NCBI GenBank assembly: GCA_025766275.1 | Contig: JAFKAC010000027.1 | Coordinates: 1 to 64,000, forward strand | Length of the DNA: 64,000 nucleotides | Source: Lactarius indigo | Taxonomy: Eukaryota; Basidiomycota; Agaricomycetes; Russulales; Russulaceae | Reading direction: 5' to 3' | Part shown: positions 19,890 through 28,732 of the stretch, one piece after another | How the letters are laid out: the number at the start of each line of letters is the position of its first letter | How positions within the stretch are numbered: the first letter of the stretch is position 1 | Program-made: the position numbers and the translations under genes | Notes under the pieces: model-generated | The model's database searches: none | What the model was told of the DNA's origin: nothing | What the model saw: the letters and a program-made list of their open reading frames with translations, nothing else

Positions 19890-21047
19890 TCACCGAAAGT
19901 CTCGTGCGGTCCAAGTCGACTGCTCATCGCTGATCCTTTCAAACACGTTCGCCCTCTCCAGTCGATAGATACAATCCCTCTTGTCGTCCCTCGCCGACAG
20001 CCGCATGGCCTGGAGTTGACGGATGCGGGCGGCGAGTCGCTCTTCTTCATACGCGGCCGCCCGATAACGCGTGACCTCCGCAGTAAGGGACTCGTCCCCA
20101 ATGCGGTTGAGTGCGCGATCGGTGATTTTGTCGGAGGCGAGGATGACTAAATCCTCATGGGCGATGAAGGCACGACCCGCAGCCGATAGCATCGGATGAG
20201 CGTAGAGGGGTTTGCCGTAGAGATGGGGGGATCCGGGGATGAGTCCCAGTACAAAAGGGTTCGCACCTCCGACGATCTGTACGTGACTGGCATTCCTCTC
20301 TATGCCATCGGGCCCGGTGATGGGGAAGTGAATGTAATGGGGCTGTCGATTCGCCCTGAACCCTTCAGGCGCAAGGACCTGCGCGGGGTCGTCATCGTGC
20401 GTGATGGGGGTGTGAAATGCGACGCCGGGCAGTCGCACACGTCCTCGAGACATGGCGGTTCCGTCGGTGTGGACGAGCCATGGGGTGATTCGGGGATTAG
20501 TAGGGTGGCTGTGCGTTCGAAGGAGGGGGTGTCTGACCGGGTAGTAATCCTCGTCGTCAGCGTGAGCCTCGTCGTGAGGGAGCGCTGCCTGCGCTGCCGC
20601 AACTCGCTCAATCTCTTCTGCGCTAAGTGCAGTTGTTCGTCGGCCCACCCCTTCGCCATTCTCCGCCAATCCTCCGCTGCTTCTAACTCCTGTTGGGTCT
20701 TCGAGGGGACGGTCGGCAGGGAGAATTCCCCTCGTGCCGATGAGGTCGTCACCTGGGGGAATGATTGCGATGGGCTCCCGATTGCCGTTGTCGTCTCGGA
20801 AGATGTGAGGGATGGCATGCTGCTGCTCGTCGTCGGGCTGTTGAGTCGGGTCTGGGAATCTCTGTAGGACGCCAGCCCACTCTTGAGCGGTGATATGCCC
20901 CGCTCGCAGGTTTGCAGGTGTGTACGGAGTGAGCTGGACCGGTTGAACCACGGTTTCTTGGTCGTCTTCGATGAGGTTGGCGGCGTCTTGTGCGACTTGG
21001 TCGAGGAGGATCGCCGTGGTGACATGTCTGAGAGGAGAAGTGGGCAT
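19890..21047 (-). CDS. ORF3 of element B: post-integrase protein of unknown function
   Basis: 385 residues, intact, starting at ATG 21047. It lies in the same frame as pol and only two codons after the pol TGA (21054-21056), so readthrough or reinitiation could produce it. The N-terminal third is Glu/Gln/Pro-rich; the middle has HYIHFPITGPDGIERNASHV and NPFVLGLIPGSPHLYG; the C-terminal part has DRALNRIGDESLTAEVTRYR followed by a predicted long charged helix. The GDxxLTAE block and the position match ORF3 of element A, but B lacks the zinc knuckles. No enzyme motif, signal peptide or membrane segment is visible. Envelope-like function is not supported. It may be a structural or accessory factor. 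Confidence 0.75.
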   Translation of the reverse strand: MPTSPLRHVTTAILLDQVAQDAANLIEDDQETVVQPVQLTPYTPANLRAGHITAQEWAGVLQRFPDPTQQPDDEQQHAIPHIFRDDNGNREPIAIIPPGDDLIGTRGILPADRPLEDPTGVRSSGGLAENGEGVGRRTTALSAEEIERVAAAQAALPHDEAHADDEDYYPVRHPLLRTHSHPTNPRITPWLVHTDGTAMSRGRVRLPGVAFHTPITHDDDPAQVLAPEGFRANRQPHYIHFPITGPDGIERNASHVQIVGGANPFVLGLIPGSPHLYGKPLYAHPMLSAAGRAFIAHEDLVILASDKITDRALNRIGDESLTAEVTRYRAAAYEEERLAARIRQLQAMRLSARDDKRDCIYRLERANVFERISDEQSTWTARDFR

Positions 21048-21053
21048 AGAGGT

Positions 21054-24000
21054 TCAGGAGGATCGAATGTAGGAGTGATACTCTCCCTGATCATCCGCAG
21101 GCTGGCTTTTAAGACATCGTGCGGTTACCCGGCCCTTCTGATACTCCCTGATTGCTTCCGGGGCGAACACGTCGTCCTTGTCGACCCACTGATTCTCCGA
21201 GTCCGGGTACCCTTTCCATTTGATCAGATATTGTAACTTCCTTCTTCTGCCGAAGTGCCGAGAGTCCAGGACGGCCTCGACTTCGTATTCTTCTTCCCCC
21301 TCTACGAGATCCGGTGGTGGACATGGGAAATTCTCGCCGTGGAAGGTAGTGCTTTTGTATGGCGTGAGAAGATCGATGTGAAACACTGGGTGAATGCTCC
21401 ACTGCGTGGGAAGTTCAAGGCGATAATTGTAAGGGGACATCACCTGAATCACTCTGAATGGTCCGTGGCGTCGCGCCGCTAGTTTTGCCGTGGGTTGATT
21501 GGTCCGTAAGTGTTTCCCTTCTAACCATACTTGATCACCAATCTGATAGCGTGGAGTGTCTTTATGCCGGATCCAGCTATCTTGTGCCCTTTTGATGAGG
21601 TCCTGGGCCAGCTGACGCGCTTCTTTTAATTGTGCCAGCCTGGTAATCACGTTTGGGATTGGGGATGGCTTATCCGTCCAATCGGTTGTTGGGTTATACC
21701 CCATCAGGAGCATAAATGGGGATTGCTTCGTGTGTTCGTGGGGCCAATTGTTGTGAGCGAATTCTGCTACAGGAAGATAGGCCGCCCAGTTATCTTGACG
21801 CTCGTTGGCCCAAAATCGCAAGTACTGTTCAAGCCATTGATTGGTTCGTTCGGATTGCCCATCCGTTCGTGGGTGATAGGCCGTAGAGATGTTCTGCTGG
21901 ATACCCAGTATGCGGCATACTTCTCTTGTGAACTTAGAGGTGAATCGGGGGTCGCGATCACTAATAATTTTACGCGGTAATCCGAATCGTTTGAACACAT
22001 GGTTGACGTACAGGATGGCTGTATCCTCCGCCGTTATCTCCTCATTACACGGGATGAATATGGATGCCTTGCTACAGTCGTGGTCTGTGATGGTCAGAAC
22101 ACTGTCATATGACTGTGAAATAGGCAGTTTAGTGATAAAGTCCAGAGCGACGGTGTGGAAGGGAGGGGCGTCCGTGATGGCGGTAATTGGGTGTAATGGG
22201 GCGTGGGTTGGTCTGGTGTTGACTTTGTTCCGTTGACAATCCGCGCACCCCGTGACGTACTCATAGACGTCCTTGCGAATACTCGGCCACCAGTGGTGTC
22301 GTTCCACGATACGCTGCATTCGACTTATCCCTGGGTGTCCATGTACCGGTAGGTCGTGGTGGTCGTGTATGATAGCTTGGTATGCGGTCATTGGTCCCGT
22401 AACAACTAGTCGTCCGTCTTTATACCATTCCCCTTCTATCTTCTTGAGACGATGGGCATCGACCCATGTTTTGATTATGGCGGGGTCTTGTCGTCGTCTC
22501 GGTTGTTGCATCATGGGGTGTATTTCCAACGTGCGTGCGACGTTAGTGGCTCGTACGAATACTTCCGGAGGTAGGACGACCACACCTTGGTTATCGTCTT
22601 CCCCCTGATCATAGTCCGGTCGCCTAGATAAGGCGTCTGCTCTACCGTTATGCTTCCCTTTGATGTGATGGATCTCGAAGTCGTATTCCATCAGTTCCAA
22701 TACTTCCCGGGCGACCCTTCGACTGATCTTTTGCGGTGTCTTCCAGTATTGCAGGTTCAGGTGATCCGAAAATATTTTGATTTTGTGTGGGGATCCTGCA
22801 AGCAAGGGGCGCCAGTGCCGGAGAGCTTTCACGATAGCGAGAAGCTCTAGGTCGTAGATGTCGTAATTGCGTTCTGCTTCGCTTAGCGTCGCAGAGTAGT
22901 ATCCTATTGGGTGCTTGCGCCCATCACTTTTCTTCTGTAAGAGGACTGCACCCACCGCGAACCCAGAGGCATCAACTTCTAGTTCGAACTGATCGTGTAA
23001 GTTGGGGTGTGCCAGGACTGGTTCTTCCGTAACAAGGCGTTTGAGTGTTTTAAACGCACGGTCTTCCTCTTCCGTCCACTGCCATTCGGTGTCTTTTCTC
23101 GTGAGTCGGTTTAGTGGTCGGGCGTGGGTGGCAAAGCCTCGGATGAATAAGCGGTAAAAGTTGCAGAATCCTAAAAAGGAGCGTACGTCCCTGACCTTTG
23201 TTGGCGTTGGCCAGTCTTTGATGCCCTGAACTTTTACCGGGTCCATGCGTGTTACCCCCTTTTCAAGGATTACCCCCAGGTAATCCATCCGAGGCTGGTG
23301 GAAGAGGCATTTGTCGAGTTTGAAGTATAAGTCGTGGTCCTGGGCGACACGGAGGACGTCCGTGACTGCCGCGATGTGGTCCGCGGAGCCGTGACCGACG
23401 CGTGTGGCAATACCGATGTCGTCCATATAAACCCGGATGACAGTGCCGCGTAGTTCATGTTTCGCGATCGTGTCCCGATAGATGTGGTTCATCATTGTCT
23501 GGAACGTTGCAGGCGAGTTTGTGAGGCCAAAGAACATTACTGTCGGCTCGAAGAGGCCGAACTTGGTCTTGAAGGCCGCTTTCTCCTGATCTCCATCACG
23601 GATGCGAATGTTATTATATCCCCAGCGAATGTCGAGCTTGGTGTAGATGTGCGCATTGCTAAGGTCATAAATGAGGTCTTGAATGAGAGGGAGAGGGTAT
23701 TGGTTGCGTATGGTGTGAGCATTGATCACTCGGTAATCCTGTACTGGACGTAGTTTTCCGTCCTTCTTTTTAACAAAGAAAAAGGACGATGCATACGGGG
23801 AAATGGAGGGGCGGAGGTACCCCTGCTTGAGTTTCTCATCCAGGAACTCCTTGAGCTTGCCCTCCTCCTCTTGCGTTAGTGGGTATATCTTGCAGTCTAT
23901 CGCGGATGGAGCGTTTGGTTTGAAGTCGATTGCGTGATCCCACGGTCTAGCGGGGGGGAAACGTTGGGACGCTTCTTCGCTGAAGAGCTTCCGAAATGCC

Positions 24001-24701
24001 TGGTAAACTTCTGGCAGTTCTACTGGTGGTTCCTTTTTCTGTGCTTGGATTGCCAGCTCCGTGGATGTTGTGGCGTGTAGGTATACATCTTCTTCCTCTA
24101 AGGTGTCGACTATTTCCTTTTTTTGGTCATTGGTAAGGGCAGCGGCAATAACAGTGAGGCGCTGAAGACTGTCCTGCGTACTGATCACCACCGGCATGAC
24201 TTCCTCGTGTATCACCGCATCGCGCCAATTGATAGTTGGCTCGTAGGTTGCCAACCATGGGTATCCTAGCACGATTTCCTCGGTCCCGATATCCGTTACT
24301 AGGAAGCGCATTGTCCTGTGGTATCCCTTGGCGTATACGTCGAGGTCGGTAAAGTGAGAGATAGACCCAGCTTTGTTTTCCGTTTGGTCTATGTTCCAAA
24401 TTTTTCGTGGTTGGGCGAGCGGTTGCGTACCGATCCCCATTTTTGTTACGAAGCTTGGATGTATGAAATTGTCGGTGGCTCCAGAGTCCACCAATGCTCT
24501 TATATCGGCCATTCGGTAATTCGTGCGTATCGAGACTGGGATTCGAAGAGAACGAAAGCGCGTCATGATTACAGAATTACAATTTAAAGCCCTCACCCAG
24601 ACCGACGGGTTCAGGCGCTCCGAAAACCCTCTTTTCCCCACATTTCTTGTAGTATGAGATCCTTCACCTCGTCCGGGGCATTGGCGACTCCAGTGAGCCA
24701 C
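21054..24701 (-). CDS. pol: pol polyprotein of element B
   Basis: An uninterrupted frame of 1215 codons. Approximate residues: aspartic protease with ALVDSGATDNFI near 70; reverse transcriptase with YMDD near 425; RNase H from EVDASG near 575 to SDHLNLQYW; integrase zinc finger (HDLPVHGHPG..CADC) 775-820; core Asp/Asp/Glu in ALDFITK (about 853), SDRDPRF (about 917) and QSERTNQWLEQ (about 950); chromodomain with EEYEVEAVLDSR and LIKWKGYPDSENQW at 1130-1190. All catalytic residues I can check are present. Pol is in the -1 frame relative to gag and overlaps its end; the likely shift site is at 24623-24638, so the first residues of the open frame are probably not translated. Confidence 0.95.
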   Translation of the reverse strand: MAHWSRQCPGRGEGSHTTRNVGKRGFSERLNPSVWVRALNCNSVIMTRFRSLRIPVSIRTNYRMADIRALVDSGATDNFIHPSFVTKMGIGTQPLAQPRKIWNIDQTENKAGSISHFTDLDVYAKGYHRTMRFLVTDIGTEEIVLGYPWLATYEPTINWRDAVIHEEVMPVVISTQDSLQRLTVIAAALTNDQKKEIVDTLEEEDVYLHATTSTELAIQAQKKEPPVELPEVYQAFRKLFSEEASQRFPPARPWDHAIDFKPNAPSAIDCKIYPLTQEEEGKLKEFLDEKLKQGYLRPSISPYASSFFFVKKKDGKLRPVQDYRVINAHTIRNQYPLPLIQDLIYDLSNAHIYTKLDIRWGYNNIRIRDGDQEKAAFKTKFGLFEPTVMFFGLTNSPATFQTMMNHIYRDTIAKHELRGTVIRVYMDDIGIATRVGHGSADHIAAVTDVLRVAQDHDLYFKLDKCLFHQPRMDYLGVILEKGVTRMDPVKVQGIKDWPTPTKVRDVRSFLGFCNFYRLFIRGFATHARPLNRLTRKDTEWQWTEEEDRAFKTLKRLVTEEPVLAHPNLHDQFELEVDASGFAVGAVLLQKKSDGRKHPIGYYSATLSEAERNYDIYDLELLAIVKALRHWRPLLAGSPHKIKIFSDHLNLQYWKTPQKISRRVAREVLELMEYDFEIHHIKGKHNGRADALSRRPDYDQGEDDNQGVVVLPPEVFVRATNVARTLEIHPMMQQPRRRQDPAIIKTWVDAHRLKKIEGEWYKDGRLVVTGPMTAYQAIIHDHHDLPVHGHPGISRMQRIVERHHWWPSIRKDVYEYVTGCADCQRNKVNTRPTHAPLHPITAITDAPPFHTVALDFITKLPISQSYDSVLTITDHDCSKASIFIPCNEEITAEDTAILYVNHVFKRFGLPRKIISDRDPRFTSKFTREVCRILGIQQNISTAYHPRTDGQSERTNQWLEQYLRFWANERQDNWAAYLPVAEFAHNNWPHEHTKQSPFMLLMGYNPTTDWTDKPSPIPNVITRLAQLKEARQLAQDLIKRAQDSWIRHKDTPRYQIGDQVWLEGKHLRTNQPTAKLAARRHGPFRVIQVMSPYNYRLELPTQWSIHPVFHIDLLTPYKSTTFHGENFPCPPPDLVEGEEEYEVEAVLDSRHFGRRRKLQYLIKWKGYPDSENQWVDKDDVFAPEAIREYQKGRVTARCLKSQPADDQGEYHSYIRSS

Positions 24702-26599
24702 TCTTTGGCTCGTTCTTCGGCTGTCTTACTTGTTGAGGCGGCGTTTATTTGAGCCGGGGGTGTCTCTTGAGCGTAATAGTCTGTCTCCGTCATTCTGGCG
24801 GTTGAGGGTCCTGGATTTTGTGATTGCCACTGTCGCGGTTGTCGGGGGCTAGGACAGTTTCGTGAGAGATGGCCAGGTGCATTGCAATTATAGCACAACA
24901 CTGTCCTTAGATCTCGCCGGGATCCTCCCCTTCCTCGCCCCCTTGCTCCCGGCCCCCCTCTTGGTGGGTAGGGAGGTAAATTTGTATACGGTGGCTTACC
25001 GTAGTCGATCTCCTCCGATCCTGCAAGCCTGGCTTTGGTTCGGTCGGCGGACGTATCCATTGCCCATGGGTTTGCGAGGTTTTGGGGAACAGTCCATCCA
25101 GCATTGCCCGTTTTCTTCGGTTTGTTGTCCTTGTATTCATCCACTCTTGCTCGAATGTGAATGTAATTGCGTTGTCTGCGAAGCGTTGCTCGCTTCCATT
25201 CGTCAAACGTTTCTGGCTCATCCAGGTCGTACGTTTTTTCGTACAGCTTCTTGGGTAGCCCCTTGGTAAACAGGTCGATGGTTTGGGGGTCGTTGAGGCG
25301 GTATCCTGCTTTCCTAGCGGCTTCTTCGAACTCATTGACGTATTTGTCGATATCTCCGTCGACCATTTTGAGTCCTTTCCTTAGAAGCGCTTGAGCTTGT
25401 TCACGTTCGAGGGTGTTAACGAACCTTTGGTTAAAACCCTCTGCTACTGCATTCCACAGATCTCTTGTATGTTGATCTATCCCACGTTGTATTTGCCGAT
25501 TGAGCCATTTGAGGTACGAAAGTACCCATTCGCTGACCGATACCCCCTTTATGTAAGATAGGAATAGGAGGCTTCGTCGGTAGTCGTTGCGCATAACGGA
25601 GGTGTCGAGATTCATTCCCCAATATACGTGCCATTGTGTGAGGAATGAGTCCACTTTAGTACGGTCTCCGTCAAAGATGGTGGGAGGTTCACCGGTCAGT
25701 TTTTCATGGCCATGTCCTCCTCCTCCTGCACCGCCTCCTCCGCCACCGCCTCCCCCTGGTGGTCCTCCTTCTGGCGGGTTGTTTGGGAGGTCAGGTGGGT
25801 TTCCTCCTCCTCCTGGACGTCGGGGAAAATCTCCTCCGGGTGGCCCTCCCCATCCTGGTGGAGGGTCTAGCGGTATTCCTCGTCTCATTCCATCCCCCAA
25901 TGGGGGGTCCCCTTGGTCGGGTCCGATAGCCCGAAAGATTGCTGCGTCGTCTGCTGTCATACGATGCCCTGTTTCAGGATTAATGGGCATGAGATTCTGC
26001 TGCGACTCTTGTCTGATCGCTTCGGCCGCTTCTCGCGCCGCTTGTTCTCTGACAGTCATGATTTCTTCGGCTGTCATAGTGGTGGTTGCCATTTCTGCTG
26101 CTGGTGATCGTACGTGAATGATTTCTGGCTGGTCCGAGATGTGCAGAGACTCAGCTTGTTGGATAGTGTACTGCTCAATAGGCCCGACGCTTGCGGGTCG
26201 ATTTTCTTCGCTTTGTTCGTCTTCTTCGGTTTCTTCGCTAACCGCTTCTCCGGTGGAGTGTTCTCGTAATTGACCGTCAATAGGTCCCCAGTCAGCTCGC
26301 GAATTGAGCTCGCGTGCGTCTATGTCGCACTGGTACTGTCTTCCTGCTGGTCTAATGACGTCCCAGCGGTGATCTATGGGGTTCCACGTAACCTCCACCC
26401 AACACAAGTGGTCGAAATTGAACTCAACAGGTCTGAACCTTGTAGGTCTGTTGAACTCTACAAAGTATCCGGTCTCGTCTCCTTGGTCTCTCCACCTGGC
26501 TGCTCCTAGGAATCGGGTTGGTACGTTGCGGTCTCCTCTTCGGTCTAGGTGATAGGGACGGAAACTCGTCCACTGGTCTCTGGTATTAACCGTCGCCAC
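24611..26599 (-). CDS. gag: gag polyprotein of element B
   Basis: 662 residues starting MATVNTRDQWTSFRPYHLDR at 26599. A Gly/Pro-rich linker lies around residues 215-300, followed by the capsid core (KLTGEPPTIFDGDRTKVDSF) at about 300-480 and a zinc knuckle CYNCNAPGHLSRNC near 570. The stop at 24611-24613 lies 91 nt inside the overlapping pol frame. It forms the particle that packages the element RNA. Confidence 0.93.
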   Translation of the reverse strand: MATVNTRDQWTSFRPYHLDRRGDRNVPTRFLGAARWRDQGDETGYFVEFNRPTRFRPVEFNFDHLCWVEVTWNPIDHRWDVIRPAGRQYQCDIDARELNSRADWGPIDGQLREHSTGEAVSEETEEDEQSEENRPASVGPIEQYTIQQAESLHISDQPEIIHVRSPAAEMATTTMTAEEIMTVREQAAREAAEAIRQESQQNLMPINPETGHRMTADDAAIFRAIGPDQGDPPLGDGMRRGIPLDPPPGWGGPPGGDFPRRPGGGGNPPDLPNNPPEGGPPGGGGGGGGGAGGGGHGHEKLTGEPPTIFDGDRTKVDSFLTQWHVYWGMNLDTSVMRNDYRRSLLFLSYIKGVSVSEWVLSYLKWLNRQIQRGIDQHTRDLWNAVAEGFNQRFVNTLEREQAQALLRKGLKMVDGDIDKYVNEFEEAARKAGYRLNDPQTIDLFTKGLPKKLYEKTYDLDEPETFDEWKRATLRRQRNYIHIRARVDEYKDNKPKKTGNAGWTVPQNLANPWAMDTSADRTKARLAGSEEIDYGKPPYTNLPPYPPRGGPGARGRGRGGSRRDLRTVLCYNCNAPGHLSRNCPSPRQPRQWQSQNPGPSTARMTETDYYAQETPPAQINAASTSKTAEERAKEWLTGVANAPDEVKDLILQEMWGKEGFRSA
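24623..24638 (-). promoter_or_regulatory. candidate -1 ribosomal frameshift site, gag to pol
   Basis: On the minus strand, in gag phase, two slippery heptamers of the X XXY YYZ type occur nine bases apart: GGGAAAA (24632-24638) and GGGTTTT (24623-24629). Both lie in the gag/pol overlap, and a -1 slip gives GKRGFSERLNPSVW, the pol frame. Confidence 0.6.
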
Positions 26600-26620
26600 A
26601 ATGAAGGATCTTGGTCTTAA

Positions 26621-27075
26621 TGTAATGCCGTCACGACGTTAGCTCGACTTGAGCTCGATAAGGCGACTTGGTAACTTAGCTAATCACGCCGAAGGGCGTA
26701 TGGCACGAAGGCAACTTCTAGATGCTCGAAGACACTAGTATAACTGCGGCACTCGAACCCAAATGGAGGGCGAGACTTTCGAAGGCGTGGAACAGAAGAG
26801 TGACGATTGAAGAAGACCAAGATGGCGTATCTTGGTCTTCTGCAGCTATCTTAAATACAAAGGAGCAGGCTTTCAAGCGCTGCTATGAGTCACAGTATCG
26901 TAGCGTCCAACATATCGCGTAAGTACCGCAATCCTAATACTACTACTACTTGTACTAGGATCGAGTCATCCTTCAACGCCTAACTCCTATCGTAAATGCC
27001 GAGTCCGTGACTAATCTACCTTACCGCCGTAGTCACAACCGGTTCAGTAAGGGTCCAATACGCACGACCATAACA
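26621..27075 (-). repeat. 5' LTR of element B
   Basis: 455 bp, ends TGTAATGCC and CCATAACA on the plus strand. Compared with the partner LTR it differs at four positions only, each explained by CpG decay. The hairpin copy is at 26812-26840. On the minus strand the internal sequence begins TTAAGACCAAGATCC, the expected primer-binding position. Confidence 0.95.
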
Positions 27076-28223
27076 AAAGCCAGAGCCACAGACACCCAGG
27101 AAGCAGACACTGCACCCCCATACACCCCAGAAGCAAGCACCTCATTGGTGGCCGCTACCACAACTGAAGACAAAGTCCGACAAGCCCATGCACTCGTCCA
27201 AGGCATGACTGAGGATGAAAAGAGACGTTACTATGCCTTAGATCAGGATTTTTGCGATGCTGACCTGTGAGAGCTGACAGGGAGGCCAATTCAATGTATA
27301 GTGTTCGAGATAGTGCTATGACAATCAAAGTCCTTGTTCGCCTTTACTACAAAGAAGCTCGCATAAATGTGCTGCTAGACAGCGGTGCAACAGACAACCT
27401 AATTGACCGAAACCTAATCCAAAAACTTGGACTAGGAACCACTCCTTTGAAACCACCCAGATTGGTCCGGAACGTAGATGGATCACTAAACAAAGATGGC
27501 ACCATGATGGAAACATGCCAGTTATGGATAAAAACAGGAGAGGAAGAAACCCCTTTCCAGTTTTTTGTAACCAGCCTAGGGGAAGACAGAATGATCTTCG
27601 GATACCCCTGGTTTGAACACGAAAACCCAGACATAGACTGGAAGAAACAAGAGCTGAAAGGAGAGACAGTCACCATCCTGACAGGAGGGTACCGCTTCCG
27701 AAGAAAGCGACACCAAGAAGCAAAAGCGGCAGCAACCAAAACAACTTTTGACCCAGTAAAAGAAACCACAATCCCAGAAGAATACCAGCGCCACAACAAA
27801 GTGTTCTCAGACGAAGAAGCACAGCGCTTTCCCCCAGGAAGAGAAGAAGACCATCCCATCACACTGCGACCAGATGCGCCTAACAAGATCAATTGCAAAA
27901 TTTACCCCTTGACTCCAGAAGAAGACAAGGAGCTAAAGGCATATCTTGACGAAAACATAGCAAAAGGATACATCTATGAAGGAAGCTCCCCTTATGCTTC
28001 CTCCTTCTTCTTTAGAAAGAAAACAGACGGAGGGTTGCGTCCCATCCTCAACTACAGACCCTTAAACACTTGGACAATAAAAGACACCTACCCACTACCT
28101 CTCATCTCCAACATCTTAACCAACTTAAATGGGAAAACACTGTTCTCGAAGTTCAACATTAGATGGGGGTACCATAACATTCACATAAAAGAAGAAGACC
28201 AGTGGAAGGCAGCCTTCAAAACA
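27076..28223 (+). pseudogene. pol: end of gag and 5' part of pol of element A2
   Basis: The nucleocapsid tail resumes after element B and stops at 27268-27270. Pol follows in the -1 frame from about 27267, with protease LLDSGATDNLI and the N-terminal reverse transcriptase block (KINCKIYPLTPEEDKELKAY, then ASSFFFRKKTDGGLRPIL). It is cut at KAAFKT by an LTR at 28224. Relative to copy 1 it shows Asp-to-Asn and Arg-to-His changes in the RT core. Confidence 0.9.
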
Positions 28224-28732
28224 TGTCACGTTTCTGCCTGTATACGACTCAGACCCTTACTGTACTGGTTGCGACTACGGCAGTAAGGTAGATTAGTCGC
28301 GGACTTAGGAGATACGGTAGTACGATAGGCGATTGGATACGATAGCTGACTGAGCAGTACCTGGATGACTCAATACTAGTACTGGTACTAGTAGTATTAG
28401 GGTTTGCGATGTTTCTGCGATACGTTGGACGCTACATTACTGTGACTCATAGCAGCATTTGAAAGCCTGCTCAACTTGTATTTAAGATAGTCTACGAAGA
28501 CCAAGATACACCATCTTGGTCTTCTTGAATTGTCACTTCTCTCTCTCTCTCCTTTCTCTTGCTTCCTTATAAGTTTGCGTCTTAGACCTCTCTTGGAGTT
28601 GATCCTCTGTCAAGTGTACCTTCGTGTATTCACCAAGACAGAGACACGGGCCTTTGTGCCGTTGTGACTATTCGCTAAGTTGTTACCGCCTCTATCAAGC
28701 TCAAGTCAAGCTGACGTCGTGACAGCGTTACA
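28224..28732 (+). mobile_element. solo LTR, B-related subfamily B2, at a chimeric junction
   Basis: 509 bp from TGTCACGTTTCTG to ACAGCGTTACA. Left flank is A2 pol, right flank is copia integrase; flanking bases AAACA and GTGTG do not match. It carries the LTR hairpin at 28496-28524 after a GTATTTAAG box, and a short CT-rich tract. Confidence 0.8.

Larger units (their letters stand above)
19405..27075 (-). mobile_element. Ty3/gypsy chromovirus B, apparently intact, nested in A2
   Basis: Two 455-bp LTRs (19405-19859 and 26621-27075) flank gag, pol and ORF3, all open. The insertion lies inside the nucleocapsid frame of A2 and is flanked by a 4-bp AAAG duplication (19401-19404 and 27076-27079). 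I count four differences between the LTRs, all C/T or G/A at CpG positions. Purine tract GAAAAGGGGGTGA (minus strand, 19860-19872) abuts the 3' LTR. The structure suggests a young, possibly autonomous element. Confidence 0.95.
17124..28223 (+). mobile_element. Ty3/gypsy chromovirus A, copy 2 (split by element B and 3'-truncated)
   Basis: 5' LTR, gag and the first part of pol are present on the plus strand; the copy is interrupted at 19405-27075 by element B and ends abruptly inside the reverse transcriptase at 28223, where another LTR begins. The 441-residue capsid part is identical at protein level to copy 1, while pol differs by transitions, several of them CpG to CpA (for example three Asp-to-Asn changes near 28050-28160). 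Confidence 0.9.

Noticed and set aside
20196..20867. Plus-strand frames of up to 264 codons opposite ORF3 and pol of element B
   Set aside because: Shadow frames of the minus-strand genes; no start context or motif, and the minus-strand proteins have clear domains or homologues.
28224..28286. C-terminal end of the A2 pol frame (CHVSACIRLRPLLYW...)
   Set aside because: The residues are translated LTR B2 sequence beyond the junction, not pol.
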